From the NCBI GenBank assembly GCA_051453625.1, contig JBOZIK010000001.1, positions 14,164,506 to 14,211,959 of the forward strand: DNA of 47,454 bases, read 5' to 3'. The position numbers were made by a program, and so were the translations under genes. The stretch comes from Welwitschia mirabilis (lineage: Eukaryota; Gnetophyta; Gnetopsida; Welwitschiales). A model generated the notes under the pieces. That model was not told the DNA's origin and searched no databases. It saw only the letters and a program-made list of their open reading frames with translations. The stretch's first letter is position 1; each line of letters opens with the position of its first letter. Below, piece by piece: positions 36,121 through 46,111 of this stretch.

Positions 36121-36912
36121 AAAGATCCTTAGATAAAGAAGCCACTCAAAGAAAGATAAGATTTTGATTTTACCAAAATCACTATAGCCAAGGATAGAGC
36201 CAAAGATACACTCCAATGCTTTGAGCTAAGAAGCAATGGAGTGATGCGCTATTATCAAACAGTATGATAACATGGATAGATAACCAACTGATATACTATT
36301 CATATGCAATGGGACACATCTCATTATTGTTGTTGAGGGAGAGTCCATACATATACCTAGTATTCTTGGCTAGCATGTGTATGTATCTAGAAAAGGAGAT
36401 AACATTCATTCAGATGAATTCTATTATGCAAGGCTTATTGTTATCTGTTTTAAAGCTTTTGCCCCTCTTTACTATTATTCTGTCACTGTGAAAACTCCTT
36501 CTTGAAATGAGGTAAGATGGAAAATGAAGGAACTTAATAGTACAACAACCTTTGATGATAAAGTAGAGCATAATGCATAAGTGAGAATGCCCACAATCTT
36601 TCATCTTCTGATTGATCATCTTAGTTTTACCACAGATAAGAACTTTTTTAGTTTAATTAAATGAAACCTTTTAACTTTCAACATCCATCATCATCTTTAA
36701 AGGTATCAAATCTTATAAAGACAAGGACATAGCCAGCTAAGTACAGACTCCCATCATTCTTTAAAAGGCATGTTGTACCCCTTCGTAGTTACTCAGTCCT
36801 CTTATCAATACAATAGCAAATATAGATGTCATAGTAGATACAGTGAGAAGAATCAAGGGAGATGCATGAAGTGGTATGTGGAGAGACTGTAGTTCATAAA
36901 CTTAATGGTTAG
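36121..36912. other. Nested element interior, no recognised gene
   Basis: Base composition is more balanced than in the surrounding gypsy DNA. Frames at 36264-36491 (+) and 36410-36619 (-) overlap and are unrecognised; the plus frame is hydrophobic and is probably a shadow. It could be flanking sequence acquired with the oxidase gene. Confidence 0.35.
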
Positions 36913-37665
36913 TTAATCAATTTGATGTACTTCTTTAATGAAGACAATGCCCATACCCATGAAGTAGTGCACTTTGATGTGGAAATGGAATGTTTACACC
37001 CCTAGATTCGATGCACTGAAGCAAGCCATAGTCCAAGACCATAAAACCAATGACACTGTTGCATAATAGAGGATTCTTCAAGTTAAAATTGCAATCATAT
37101 TGCTTCCATTTGCTCTGAAAACATCGTTACCATAGCTGGAGGTGTGAACTATTTGGAGGTGTGAACTATTTGGAGGTGCAATCATGGATGCACCTCCAAA
37201 TAGTTCGCACTTAGATCGTTTGCTTTCTATAGAACCATGACAACCACAGAGTTAAACTTAAGAGTGTATAAGCTATTACTTGACATTACATTCACTTTTT
37301 TTCGGAGGACTATAGATATTGTAGTCTACTGGCAAATAGACATTTAGAAGAGGAACTTTTTAGAATGTGCTGGAAATGTTATACTTAATTGTAGTGAGAT
37401 ACAGCGTTGTGAGAGCGCTATAGAGATGTTTTTGATAGCATATTTTATGCACCCATAGAACCTGTTTTAAGTGTTTAGAAGCTTAAGCACCTTATCTACC
37501 TTTGCTAGTAGGCGCTGAAAAGAGCTAACATTCATTAGGGTCTTGATTTTCTACACAAAATTGATTGAGTAAGCAATGTCGATCCATGCAAGCATCACCG
37601 ACAGCAGACCCATGGGAAACCTTTTGCATGAGACATAATTAAGAAAGGTAAAACCTCTTTGTTAG
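36913..37665 (-). pseudogene. L-ascorbate oxidase (multicopper oxidase), C-terminal half, decayed and captured
   Basis: Read on the minus strand, blocks appear in the order and spacing of plant ascorbate oxidase: GFTFLNYVS, then W-x-D-x-AYS-x-NF, LLNT.NRFYG, KYAIKNIS, VDYNIYSPP, LYTLKFNSVVVMVL, NYLEVHP, FNLKNPLLCNSV, ACFSASNLGV, HFHIKVHYFMGMGIVF and a stop at 36913. MGMG and FNLKNP separate ascorbate oxidase from laccase. The enzyme oxidises ascorbate in the apoplast. Stops replace Gln in LLNTQN, Trp in HPWHLHG and Trp in GVW, and several frameshifts occur. About 250 codons remain with no intron visible. The N-terminal cupredoxin domain was not found. It lies antisense within the nested retroelement. 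Confidence 0.82.
37138..37210. repeat. 17-bp tandem duplication plus perfect-loop inverted repeat in the oxidase copy
   Basis: GGAGGTGTGAACTATTT occurs at 37138 and 37155. The segment 37159-37180 then pairs with 37189-37210 (22-bp arms, one mismatch that would be G-U in RNA) across an 8-base loop, ATCATGGA. The repeated piece corresponds to the oxidase sequence leading into the copper-ligand motif HPWHLHG. A transcript of either strand could fold into a short hairpin. Confidence 0.9.
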
Positions 37666-38435
37666 AGATGGCATTGGACAAGCTAAAGACCATCATTGAT
37701 AATGAAAAAAAGAGAGATAAGAAGATTCAAAGCACCATGAAAAAGTATTCACTGATAACATTACCCTTCTCAATTCCATCTATCTTTAGTGCCTTCTCAG
37801 GGTAGTGGTGGTGTAAAGGGAAGATGATGCATAAGCGCTGATGTTAGCCTTAAGAAAATCCTTCCTTAGCTTCCATAGTCGTCCTCTCATCGTGAACACT
37901 TTGACTCTCCTTTACACCCTCTTCAACTACACTGTGAAGGTTTACATTCTTAATTATCTTCGTACTGCTATCTTCATACTGCGAAGGAGAAGAGCTGCCT
38001 CTTGTTTAAATTGAGGTTGATCATCATGCGTCATGGGAAAGGCTTCTTGATGAATCCTTATCTACTTTTCAATGTAAGGTAGATGGTCATGCATAAAGGG
38101 AAAACCCTTCAAATGGACCATTTCTTAACTCTACATTTATGGCATGTGAGGAAAAGAGAAGACACACCAAAAGATGAAAAGTAGCTGAAACAAAAGCACA
38201 GAGGAAGTTCATGGATTCCTTAAAGAGAATGGGTCCATAATTAATAATAACTAGTATGTAATAGATTCAAAAGGAAGTAGAGATTCATGGCAATGGATCT
38301 TAATCGACAATCAAACATTTGATTCATTATTATTTAACGAGATTAAGGGACATAATTTCTGCAAACATTAGAGAGAAGACAGTTACAAACAAGAGGAAGC
38401 TGAACTGCCACACATAAAAATGATAAACAAGAAAG
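37666..38435. other. Nested element interior; short protein-like frames, unrecognised
   Basis: On the plus strand a frame through MALDKLKTIIDNEKKRDKK (from about 37,667 to a stop near 37,808) is open and charged. On the minus strand NLHSVVEEGVKESQSVHDER (about 37,890-37,950) is open. Neither matches a family I know. The composition is like that of the oxidase segment, so this may be part of the same captured DNA. Confidence 0.3.
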
Positions 38436-38880
38436 CATGTATTACTTAATTTATTTTTAAAAAATATTTTAATTTATGCATTTCAATTGTTAAATTAAAA
38501 TATATTATAAAATTAATAAGTAATGGCTATTATATAATATAAAAGTATAAATTTTCTATTATATATTTACTTGTCATATTATATAATGAGTTATTACTAT
38601 TAATGTTATATAATAGAAATATATATATTAAAATAAAAAAGAAATTATTTTTATTAAAAAAATAATAATAAAAAATAAATTATAAAAATAGTTTTAAAAA
38701 TAACATAAATTATAACTTAACAACAATTAATACAAATAAATAAAAATAATTATAAAAGAGTAGTAATCACAATCATAACCTTAATAAAAATTAACTATAA
38801 TTTGCAAATGTTTATAAGATGTAATTTAAGTTACTTTATTTTACTTTTATATGATACATTAAAGATGTTTAATTTGGTAA
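38436..38880. other. Extremely AT-rich tract
   Basis: For about 440 bp almost every base is A or T, with runs such as ATTATATAATATAAAAG and AAAAAAATAATAATAAAAA. This is unlike the more balanced DNA on its left. It may be an insertion, or a matrix-attachment-like region inside the element. Confidence 0.6.
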
Positions 38881-39094
38881 TAGCATGCTTTTGGAATGAA
38901 GAAAAAGATAATGAAAAGGGTTAAGGAAAGATGTCCTCAATTGGAGAATTATTTAACAAAATAAATTAATAAACTAGAATGACGTATTCTACTATATGAT
39001 ATGAGACACACAAATTATTTATATAATTTATCTAAAATAATTATCTATGTTTACTTATTATGATAACTTTCTTCATGGTTATGTGTTATCAAGG

Positions 39095-39160
39095 TAATAG
39101 TCTAACTTATGGAACACTTGCCTTTCAGATTAAAAGTAGTGAATTTGAGCATTTGGAATA
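39095..39160 (+). repeat. Possible tRNA-like (SINE head) fragment
   Basis: TAGTCTAACTTATGG followed by CTTGCCTTTCAGATTAAAAG and GAATTTGAGC resembles the D arm, anticodon arm and T arm of tRNA-related SINE heads, but the B box is poor. Reported only as a candidate. Confidence 0.2.
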
Positions 39161-39262
39161 TCTTTACTTAGCACATGAATCCTAGGAGGCCTTGGGCATA
39201 GTATGATGGCTAAGAGATACTAATGAAGACTAAAAATAGATAAACAATAGGTGCAGGCATAG

Positions 39263-39386
39263 GTGGTCCATCCACTAGAGGATGCACGCTCAAGCAGTCC
39301 ATTCGCTAGAGGATGTACACTCAAGCAGTCTATCCACTAGAGGATGTAGGCATGAGCAGTCCATTCATTGGAGGATCACTGATCGA
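39263..39386. repeat. Four tandem 31-bp units upstream of the PPT
   Basis: Units start at 39263, 39294, 39325 and 39356 and follow the pattern GCAGTCCATYCACTAGAGGATG. Spacing is exactly 31 bp and the units differ at several positions. Short tandem arrays just before the PPT are common in non-autonomous LTR elements. Confidence 0.85.
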
Positions 39387-39403
39387 GGATGAGTAGAAAA
39401 ATT

Positions 39404-39416
39404 AAGGGGAATGAAA
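39404..39416 (+). other. Polypurine tract of the nested element
   Basis: AAGGGGAATGAAA lies directly before the TG of the 3' LTR at 39417. Confidence 0.7.
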
Positions 39417-39833
39417 TGTAATACTCCAAAATAACTTTTAATTAAGTGATTATTATTAAGTACAGTTAAAGCACATTTAAGGATAACTATTGTATAATGA
39501 AAGGGTATGACCCTTGGATTTGTAACATTATCTCCATTCATCTTATTTTTAAGCCTATGGCATTAGGTGGGGTGGATAGACTAGGTGGATGTAATCGATG
39601 ACAACCTTGGCTGATCCTCGAGAGTACTAGAAAAGGGACTCAGGTCGTAGTCCATGTCTTCACCTTTGACCAGTAGTCGAAGGTTGAAGCAAGACATAGA
39701 GATCAAACTTGATGCTATGACAATAAAAATATATTTTTATTTTCTTCTAATTAACATGTTGTTTTTTCCCTTATTCTTTTCATTTTACAATGTTCCTTAT
39801 TAAAATGTAAATTCAGTATTTTGGGATATTATA
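39417..39833 (+). repeat. 3' LTR of the nested element
   Basis: Complete 417-bp copy, starting TGTAATACTCCAAAAT and ending ATTTTGGGATATTATA, so its ends are an imperfect inverted repeat. It is followed directly by the target duplication GAAAT. Confidence 0.85.
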
Positions 39834-39838
39834 GAAAT

Positions 39839-40459
39839 ATTTATTTTTCTAAGGTTATGATCCTAGGTATGGTACTTTTTCAGAAAAATAAGAACCAAAT
39901 TACATAGGAACCGATTGATAAAACATAAAAGGTATACAATCATTTTGAGATAAATAGAGTAGAAGGATAAAACCTTGATAGCACAAATTTTAGAATATAA
40001 ATAATAGATGAAGAAATGATAAATTTCATTAATAAATAATGTCTTATTGAATCATCATAAATCATGATTATCATTACATAATTCATTAAAGGTGCTACTC
40101 AAAGAATAGATCCAAGAAGTCTTTAAAGGCTTTTTATAATGTTTAGTGAGATTAAGAAGCTTCCTAACATCTAATTAAAGATATGAATTTTCATCAAGGA
40201 GGTAAGGCTTTTCCTAATTTAGCATTCTAAGATATCCAAAAGCATACTTTTGAAAAAAGTAATCATTAAAAACATAAGGTAAAGTGGACATAGTAGGGGA
40301 GGGAAGGATGTTATTTTAAGTATTACATGGAGTTTTAAGAGGATGATATTGAGAGATATTAGGAATAGGCTCTTCAGAATTATGGGTTTTATTAAAGACA
40401 AGAGAAGGGATGTGACCTTGTGAAATGTGTAAATGTTTAAATGGAAAATTTGAAAAATG
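39839..40459 (-). other. Gypsy interior between the nested insertion and the acidic ORF
   Basis: On the minus strand a short open stretch (HIPSLVFNKTHNSEEPIPNI, about 40,420-40,350) continues from the acidic frame. The rest is decayed. No protease or RT motif is recognised, so most of pol has been deleted here. Confidence 0.4.
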
Positions 40460-41140
40460 TTACCTTTATAAAGATCACAGGGTAAGGTGAAAGTAGAAGT
40501 AGAAGAAAGGATATATTTGGAGTTTTACATGAAAGTACAAGTGGAAGGTATGAAGAAACATAGGTAAAATCTTCAGGTTGGTTTGTTGCATTGGAGTGAA
40601 TAAGTCTATCGTTTATTAAGTTTGATTGAATCTCTATGGATCCTCCCTTATGTTTCTATTCTTCATTGTTATCTTTGTCATTACTTTTTTGCGTTGTTTC
40701 TTCACTTTCCTCATCATTATCTTTGATTATATCTTCTTTTTCATGTTGAATATTATTCTCATTCTCCAAGTTATTGGAGTTATTAAAGAGATCATAAAGA
40801 GAAATGTGCTCATCATCTTCTTCATTATTCTTGTTTTCTTCATCATGCTATTTCATGTCATTGTTTTTCAAATTATTATATTCACGAAAAAGATCATAAG
40901 GGGAAATGTGATCATTATCTTCATCCTAGTTTAAAAAATTTTCATATTCTTTATGAAATGATTCCTTTATTCCATTTGAGATTTCTACTAGAAAATGAAT
41001 GATAGGAATATTATCTAGTATCTCAATATAATCATCTAATAAATAATCATCCTCATCCTTATTATTGAAAATTGAGTTAATCATCATTATCCTTCTTTTA
41101 GTTATCTCCAAATAAGTGGGATATTGTAATTTGATTCAAA
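40460..41140 (-). pseudogene. Acidic ORF of the gypsy element with a 34-residue tandem repeat
   Basis: The minus strand stays almost open for about 220 codons, with only a few stops (first segment 41111 to 40926, 61 codons). It is rich in Asp, Glu and Asn. Two units share the pattern ED..HIS.YDLF...NNL.N, and at DNA level GATCATAA..GGAAATGTG-type blocks recur 102 bp apart (40790, 40892). It lies 3' of a gag-like start at 41859 in the element's sense. It may be the C-terminal part of Gag or an extra ORF such as those of Tat/Ogre elements. I know no matching domain. Confidence 0.45.
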
Positions 41141-41859
41141 AATATCTTTTTATATTTTAAAGCAGGATTTGTTACTACTTGTTCTTAAGTTATTCTCAGT
41201 TTTCTTAAAGTGGAATGTAGTAGAATAAGCAAGATAGGTTTGAGAATGTTGTGTTCTAGAAGAATCTTAAGATAGTTGATTTTGTGACATCATTTGTTGA
41301 AAGACCCTAATCAAATTTTCTAGGTTCTTGCTATGATTTTCTTTCTCTCTTTTTTTGTATTTTCTCACATCTTCTTCATTTCTTTGATTGACTCATGAAG
41401 TGAGTCTATGTCTTATTCATTGTAATTCATGGGAGATGATATTCTTCAGATTAATTCATGGCAAATAGTTGGGATTTGCTAAAACAATTATAGGATGCTT
41501 CTCTAAGTAAGGTGGAATCCCTAAAATGTTGAAAATCCTTATTATCATTTTTAATGAAGCATAAAAGAAGAGGGGAAAAAATAAGGAGGTTGAAAAGAGA
41601 AAGGGGCTTAATTACTAATCTCAACATCATTTAGTATTGTCCATCCTTTTTCTAAAAAATTTCTCAAAGTGGTCTTTTATCATTTTTCTCAGAAATTTTC
41701 AAGATCCTCCTTATTTCATATAATATTTGTTTTATCACTATTCATAGAAATAGATGAGAAGGATGAAACAAGAAGAATTAATTTGGATGGTAAAAAAGAC
41801 AAGTAAAGATCAAGTTGCACTTCCTCTAATATTTTGCCTCTTTTACTAGAATTCACCAT
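41141..41859 (-). pseudogene. Probable start of the gypsy gag region
   Basis: On the minus strand ATG 41859 opens MVNSSKRGKILEEVQLDLYL and runs about 46 codons before the first stop; later stops are frequent. The position, about 440 bp after the PBS, is right for a gag start. The rest of the frame is too decayed to recognise a Gag domain. Confidence 0.35.
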
Positions 41860-42295
41860 GTTCCTACATACTTAGAAAGTTGTATTTTTTTTTTAGATTT
41901 TAAATTATCAAAAAAAAAAAAAAAAAAAACAAAAACACAGAAAAAATAATTCATAAAAAAAAAGAAAAAAATGGGTCTCTATCATCTACTTCATTATGTA
42001 GATAACAAAGAGGATAATACATAATTTATTATGCTACCAAAAATTACTAAAAATAGAAAAACCTAACTTGTAAAAAAAAAAAAATGAAACTCTTAGTTTT
42101 AGTCTGTCATCTACTTGTATTGTTTGAACTATAGATGAGATAATAAGGCATTATCATATTATGGAAAATGAAAATTGCAAAAATAAAACTATGAAATCTA
42201 AAATAAAAATACAACATTACTTCAAGGAAATAATATAAATATAATTCAAGGTACTTATCTGTTGTAGTGACAATCCTCTAGCTCCTTATAGCCTT
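41860..42295. other. 5' leader of the gypsy element
   Basis: Non-coding, A-rich on the plus strand with homopolymer A runs near 41,910-41,930. It corresponds to the leader between PBS and gag. Confidence 0.45.
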
Positions 42296-42312
42296 CCCTT
42301 GCAATGATGCCA
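42296..42312 (-). other. Primer-binding site of the gypsy element
   Basis: On the minus strand TGGCATCATTGCAAGGG lies three bases after the CA end of LTR B and continues AAGGC. It matches the plant gypsy/Athila-type PBS TGGCGCCGTTGCCGGGG apart from changes that are mostly transitions, as expected after CpG decay. It shows that B acts as a 5' LTR on the minus strand. Confidence 0.7.
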
Positions 42313-42315
42313 AAA

Positions 42316-43579
42316 TGTTGCAAAATGCGTATTTATGATAGATTTATGTCCTTAAGCAAATCTTTTAAATCATAAATTCTTACACAAAACACATACTAGT
42401 ATAATTTAGAGCTAATCCAAATGTTATAATCCTTCAAAGGCACGAGGCAAAAAGTTAGAGGGTTGATTTGTAAAATATTTTTAATATTTTTCCATTAAGT
42501 AAATGAAAATAAGAAATAATGCAAAAATATAATGCAAGATAAATGGTAATATAATGTGTATAAATGAGATCCAAATGAAATAACTCTAAGTAATGAATCT
42601 ATTTAATCACCAATCCTTTTATCACCAATATTGATCAATATGACTTAGATCAATAAGAAAAAATTGTTATTTAACCCTAACCAACATAAGCTATAAATCA
42701 CATTAAATAGAATATAGATAAATGTAACTATTATATTGATGGAAATGCAAGATGACATGAAATGTAAGTACTTAAACTAATAATATCAACCTTTGAAAGG
42801 TTGGCCTTATGACCAAGATCAACTATGAAACTATCACAAAATCATAATCAACATAAACCATAAAGGATATGCACATAATAGAAATAAAGCAACTATTTTA
42901 TTAGTCTCAAACCAAGCATCCACTTATAAAGTAGTAGCACATCAATGGAGAATAAACAGCTCAATACCAAGGAAGACTTCTCTCTGTAGCTAGGATAGAC
43001 CTCTTATTTTTTGATCTCCTATCATAAGACTTTCAAGTATAAAAGATCCTTCTGGAAGTAAGGACAAGGAGGTATTTATAGTTTTTGCATGGAAAATTCT
43101 AGAAACAAAACCCTAATGGCCTAGATGAAAACCTAATAGCTCAAAGGATGCGTGGCTCCATTACAAAGCTAGGTGCATCAGTTTACATAAAATAAATGTC
43201 ATGTTGACTATCATCTAAATGATAACGAGGATGATGCCATTCAAAAAATATTATACAAAAGCTTCTAGATTTACTTTAAGTTAACATCCTTTTCAGCTTC
43301 TAATGTGTTACTGTTTAGCACTATCATCTGGACAATGACAAGGACGTCATGCTTTTGAATTCTAAAACTAAATGAAATTATCCTACTAGATCATTAGACC
43401 CTTGTTCAGAATGCTAAATTTTAGAATGCACCTGAAATACCTTCAAATATGCTAAGGATTTCAATTTGCATGGTCATTCCATTGGTTCTTCATAATTGTC
43501 AAAAGTTCACTTAAACCTATTTAAATTCTTGTGAAAGTACTTAAAATACCCCATCAAATATATATAATTTATCATCACA
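42316..43579 (-). repeat. LTR B (5' LTR of the A-B element)
   Basis: On the minus strand it begins TGTGATGAT and ends TTTTGCAACA. The TATA box CTATAAATAC is at 43072-43081 (reversed). Order and spacing match LTR A throughout. Outside its 5' end the minus strand reads ATGAGAGGTAT, a purine-rich stretch that could be a decayed PPT, so B may also serve as the 3' LTR of a second unit shared with LTR C. Confidence 0.75.
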
Positions 43580-45399
43580 ATACCTCTCATATTATTTGGT
43601 CATTTTTAAAAGATATTTATATGTAGGAGATTTATGGGATCTACATAAGACATCTTACATCCTCAATAAGCTAACCTAATGATCTAGTGGTTGCACAAGC
43701 TAAACCTTAAAGTTAGTTCTATTTAAATCATTCATTTAAATGAACTCCCTTACTTTTGATAATGATGAGGATTAGAAAGAGAGGATATTTAATTATTAAA
43801 GATAATGCATTTAATTTTTTATTCTTTTTTATGTATCATTGTTGACATCCTTAAGGTGCATTTGATTTTAATCTTAGAATATTTTTAATCATTTTAATCC
43901 AACTAAATTATAAAATCAATTTTAATCTATTAAAATATTACAATGGTATTAGAGAAAAATGATCTAATACTTAATTTTTTATTTTATTAAAATAATAATA
44001 ATAAAATATTTTTTCTTATTAAAAGGTTATTCTTTTTTTAGAACTAAGTTCATAATTACAAAGGCATGGAAGCACTACTCTATCATTAGGATCCCTTTAA
44101 AGAAAAAATTAAAAAGGGATAAAAAATATTTTATTAATAATAAAAAGAGAGTTAAATTACATTAAAGTTTTATTTAGGGAAAAAATAAAGGTCTCACATA
44201 AGATGACATGGTAATTTCTCATAAGAGATAAGGATATAATTCAGTCATTATTAGAACCATCATGAACATAGGCATGTTAATAGAGGTCGTCAAGTAAGGT
44301 CTTAACAAAGTTAGGAAAGATATCTACCTTATCATCATCCAAAAGTAGACAAATCATGGTGATGAATTTGTTATAATAATAATTCAATAAAAATATTGCT
44401 ACTTTGAGACATGAAATTTATAGTAGAAAGCAAAAAGATCATTCTTATTATGAGTTGCTCTAAGGATCATTTGAGAAGATGCTTGAGATTTGTAATATGA
44501 TTTTCTTAAAGATACCTTCACTAAGCCTACTTCTAGCTAAGCGACCTTATCTTTGAAGATCTATTTATTTAATTAAAGGGAATTTATCTCCATCTATAAA
44601 TTAATAAAAGTATGTTAATAAAATATGAATTTACAACTTCTTTAATTAGAAAACCTATAGATGAAAAAAATGTTTCTTTATCATCTTATACCTCATTTCT
44701 ACCTTATTTAGCTATTTCATATTTTGTTTCACTATGCAATAAGAAAATTATAACTCGTTGATTTAGTTTTTGAAATTCTAGTGAATGGGTTCTAAGTAGA
44801 AATTACCTAACATAGAAATAGAGATGTTTTTCTTAAAATTCAATTCATGATGATATACATACTAGAAGTTGTTATTTTAACATGATCATTGTATTACTAG
44901 GACAAATATCGTACCCTTTAATGTCTTATCCTATTTGCTCCAAGAGATATGTTCTTATGCCTTAGGAACAAGTTCAAATAAAAGGGTTTAGATCCTCTTG
45001 TCTAACGTGGACATAGATGTAGTAATATAAGACGAATAAGAATCCATGAAGGTAGGGGAAGCCAAGGGAGAATAAGATGTAGAAAATCATACTAAATAAT
45101 GGATCTTTGGGATTCATAAAATCAGTCATAGAGAAGTCATTATCCTATTAAAAATCATTCAATCCATTGAAATATTATTCTCTAGTTCATAAAACCTTAA
45201 GAAGCAAAACTTGATAGGCTACTTAATTTAGTGCAAGAATGAATACCCAAGTGTTATTTCATGCTTAACTTTCATTTCTCTTAGGAAGGAGTTGGGGAAT
45301 ATGCCCTATCATGGTCCTACAATAAGGAAGGAGATTAACATAAGAAAGAGTTAAATGAAAACAAGAGATTTAAGGAATAAGAATACAAAATATTCTCTT
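43580..45399. other. Decayed sequence between LTRs B and C, no recognised gene
   Basis: AT-rich with stops in all frames. A tRNA-like CTAGTGGTTGCACAAGC occurs at about 43,685, without a B box. The stretch may be the interior of a second, deleted gypsy unit. Confidence 0.35.
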
Positions 45400-45728
45400 A
45401 CTATGAATTTATGCTTATTATGCCTTAGTATAAGTGATTCCTTCACCTCATCTTGAACTTCTTAGATTATGAGTTGAAGAGATTATAGTGAAAGAATTTT
45501 TTTTTTTATCTTTAGGAACTCAACCTTAAAGCCATAATAAAGGATTTTTCTTACTGATCCATCTATAACAATCAATAAGTAAAAGTAAGTTAATATTAAT
45601 AATATAATAAATGACTTAGAAAATAAATAATTTCTTACCATTAAAGAGATAAATATAGTATTTGAAGAAAACACAAGTCCAATAAAATTCAAGCCCACTA
45701 TAATTTCCTCACTCCTTAGTATAACCAA
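45400..45728 (-). pseudogene. Possible RNase H domain remnant (retroelement)
   Basis: The minus-strand frame 45728-45483 (81 codons, open) contains VIDGSVRK followed by YYGF.VEF...KKKILS. This fits the start of plant retroelement RNase H (DGS-x-R-x-NP-x-x-x-G-x-G-x-V and then KG-x-IL). After a frame change, THNL and EVQDEVKESLIL resemble the next TNN..AE..AL block. RNase H degrades RNA in RNA-DNA hybrids during reverse transcription. It could belong to a LINE or to a gypsy unit between LTRs B and C. The match rests on few residues. Confidence 0.35.
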
Positions 45729-46111
45729 GAAGAGGATTATAGAGATGAAGAAAATAAAATCTAGGGGGACCCATAACCAAACCTAGATTCCCTTCCCTCT
45801 TTCCCAAATTTTTATAAATTTCTTTGTATTAATAAGAAAAGAAAAAAATATAAGAACTTCTTTGTAGGTAATAAAACCTATGTTAGAATTTACCTTGGTC
45901 CTTTCTAATTAAGAAAAAAATCTTAAAATAGATGCTATAATTCTAATTAAAAGACATCTTCTTATCTCAAGTTAAAGCTAAAAAATAGATTGCATACTTT
46001 AGGATTTTAAAACTGATAATGAAGAATGTTGCAGTGTGAATTTATGCAATCTTGAAGTCCTTAGGTAAACCTATAAATGATATAACTTGCAAAAAGACAC
46101 ACGCTAGTATA

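Larger units (their letters stand above)
35148..39833 (+). mobile_element. Nested LTR retrotransposon (non-autonomous, LARD-like) with captured ascorbate oxidase sequence
   Basis: Direct repeats at 35148 and 39417 align without indels for 255 bp until the first enters a gap; I count about 37 mismatches, near 85% identity. The second copy ends with an inverted match to its own start (TGTAATA...TATTATA; the final CA has decayed to TA). GAAAT flanks the element on both sides (35143-35147, 39834-39838), a perfect 5-bp target duplication. A PPT, AAGGGGAATGAAA (39404-39416), precedes the 3' LTR and sets plus orientation. The PBS would fall in the gap. No gag or pol motif is recognised in the 3.3 kb of readable interior. 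Instead it carries an antisense ascorbate oxidase remnant, a 31-bp tandem array and a very AT-rich tract. Confidence 0.85.
31287..43579 (-). mobile_element. Decayed Ty3/gypsy LTR retrotransposon (LTR B 5', LTR A 3'), interrupted by a nested element
   Basis: Two related 1.24-1.26 kb LTRs in the same orientation bound the region. Reading on the minus strand: B is the 5' LTR (43579 to 42316), followed by a PBS and a gag-like region, then an integrase C-terminus at 34,975-34,836, a PPT and A, the 3' LTR (32528 to 31287). Most of pol (protease, RT, RNase H, integrase core) is missing. The nested insertion at 35148-39833 splits the interior. A and B agree at very roughly 75-80% by eye, so insertion is ancient. 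No matching 5-bp flanks of A and B were found (CCTTT left of A; ATACC right of B), which fits either decay or the three-LTR arrangement described under LTR C. Confidence 0.7.

Noticed and set aside
36913-37665. Laccase as the identity of the captured oxidase
   Set aside because: The first motif seen (H-x-H...V-H) fits both families, but MGMG, FNLKNP, LYTLKFNS and LLNT.N fit ascorbate oxidase better.
40626-40934. 102-codon hydrophobic plus-strand frame
   Set aside because: It is the antisense of the acidic, repeat-containing minus-strand frame; Asp/Glu/Asn codons read backwards give Ile, Phe, Leu and Val. Not a membrane protein.
43670-43740. CTAGTGGTTGCACAAGC, like the head of plant SINEs
   Set aside because: The expected GGTTC B box is absent, and no tail or target duplication is seen.
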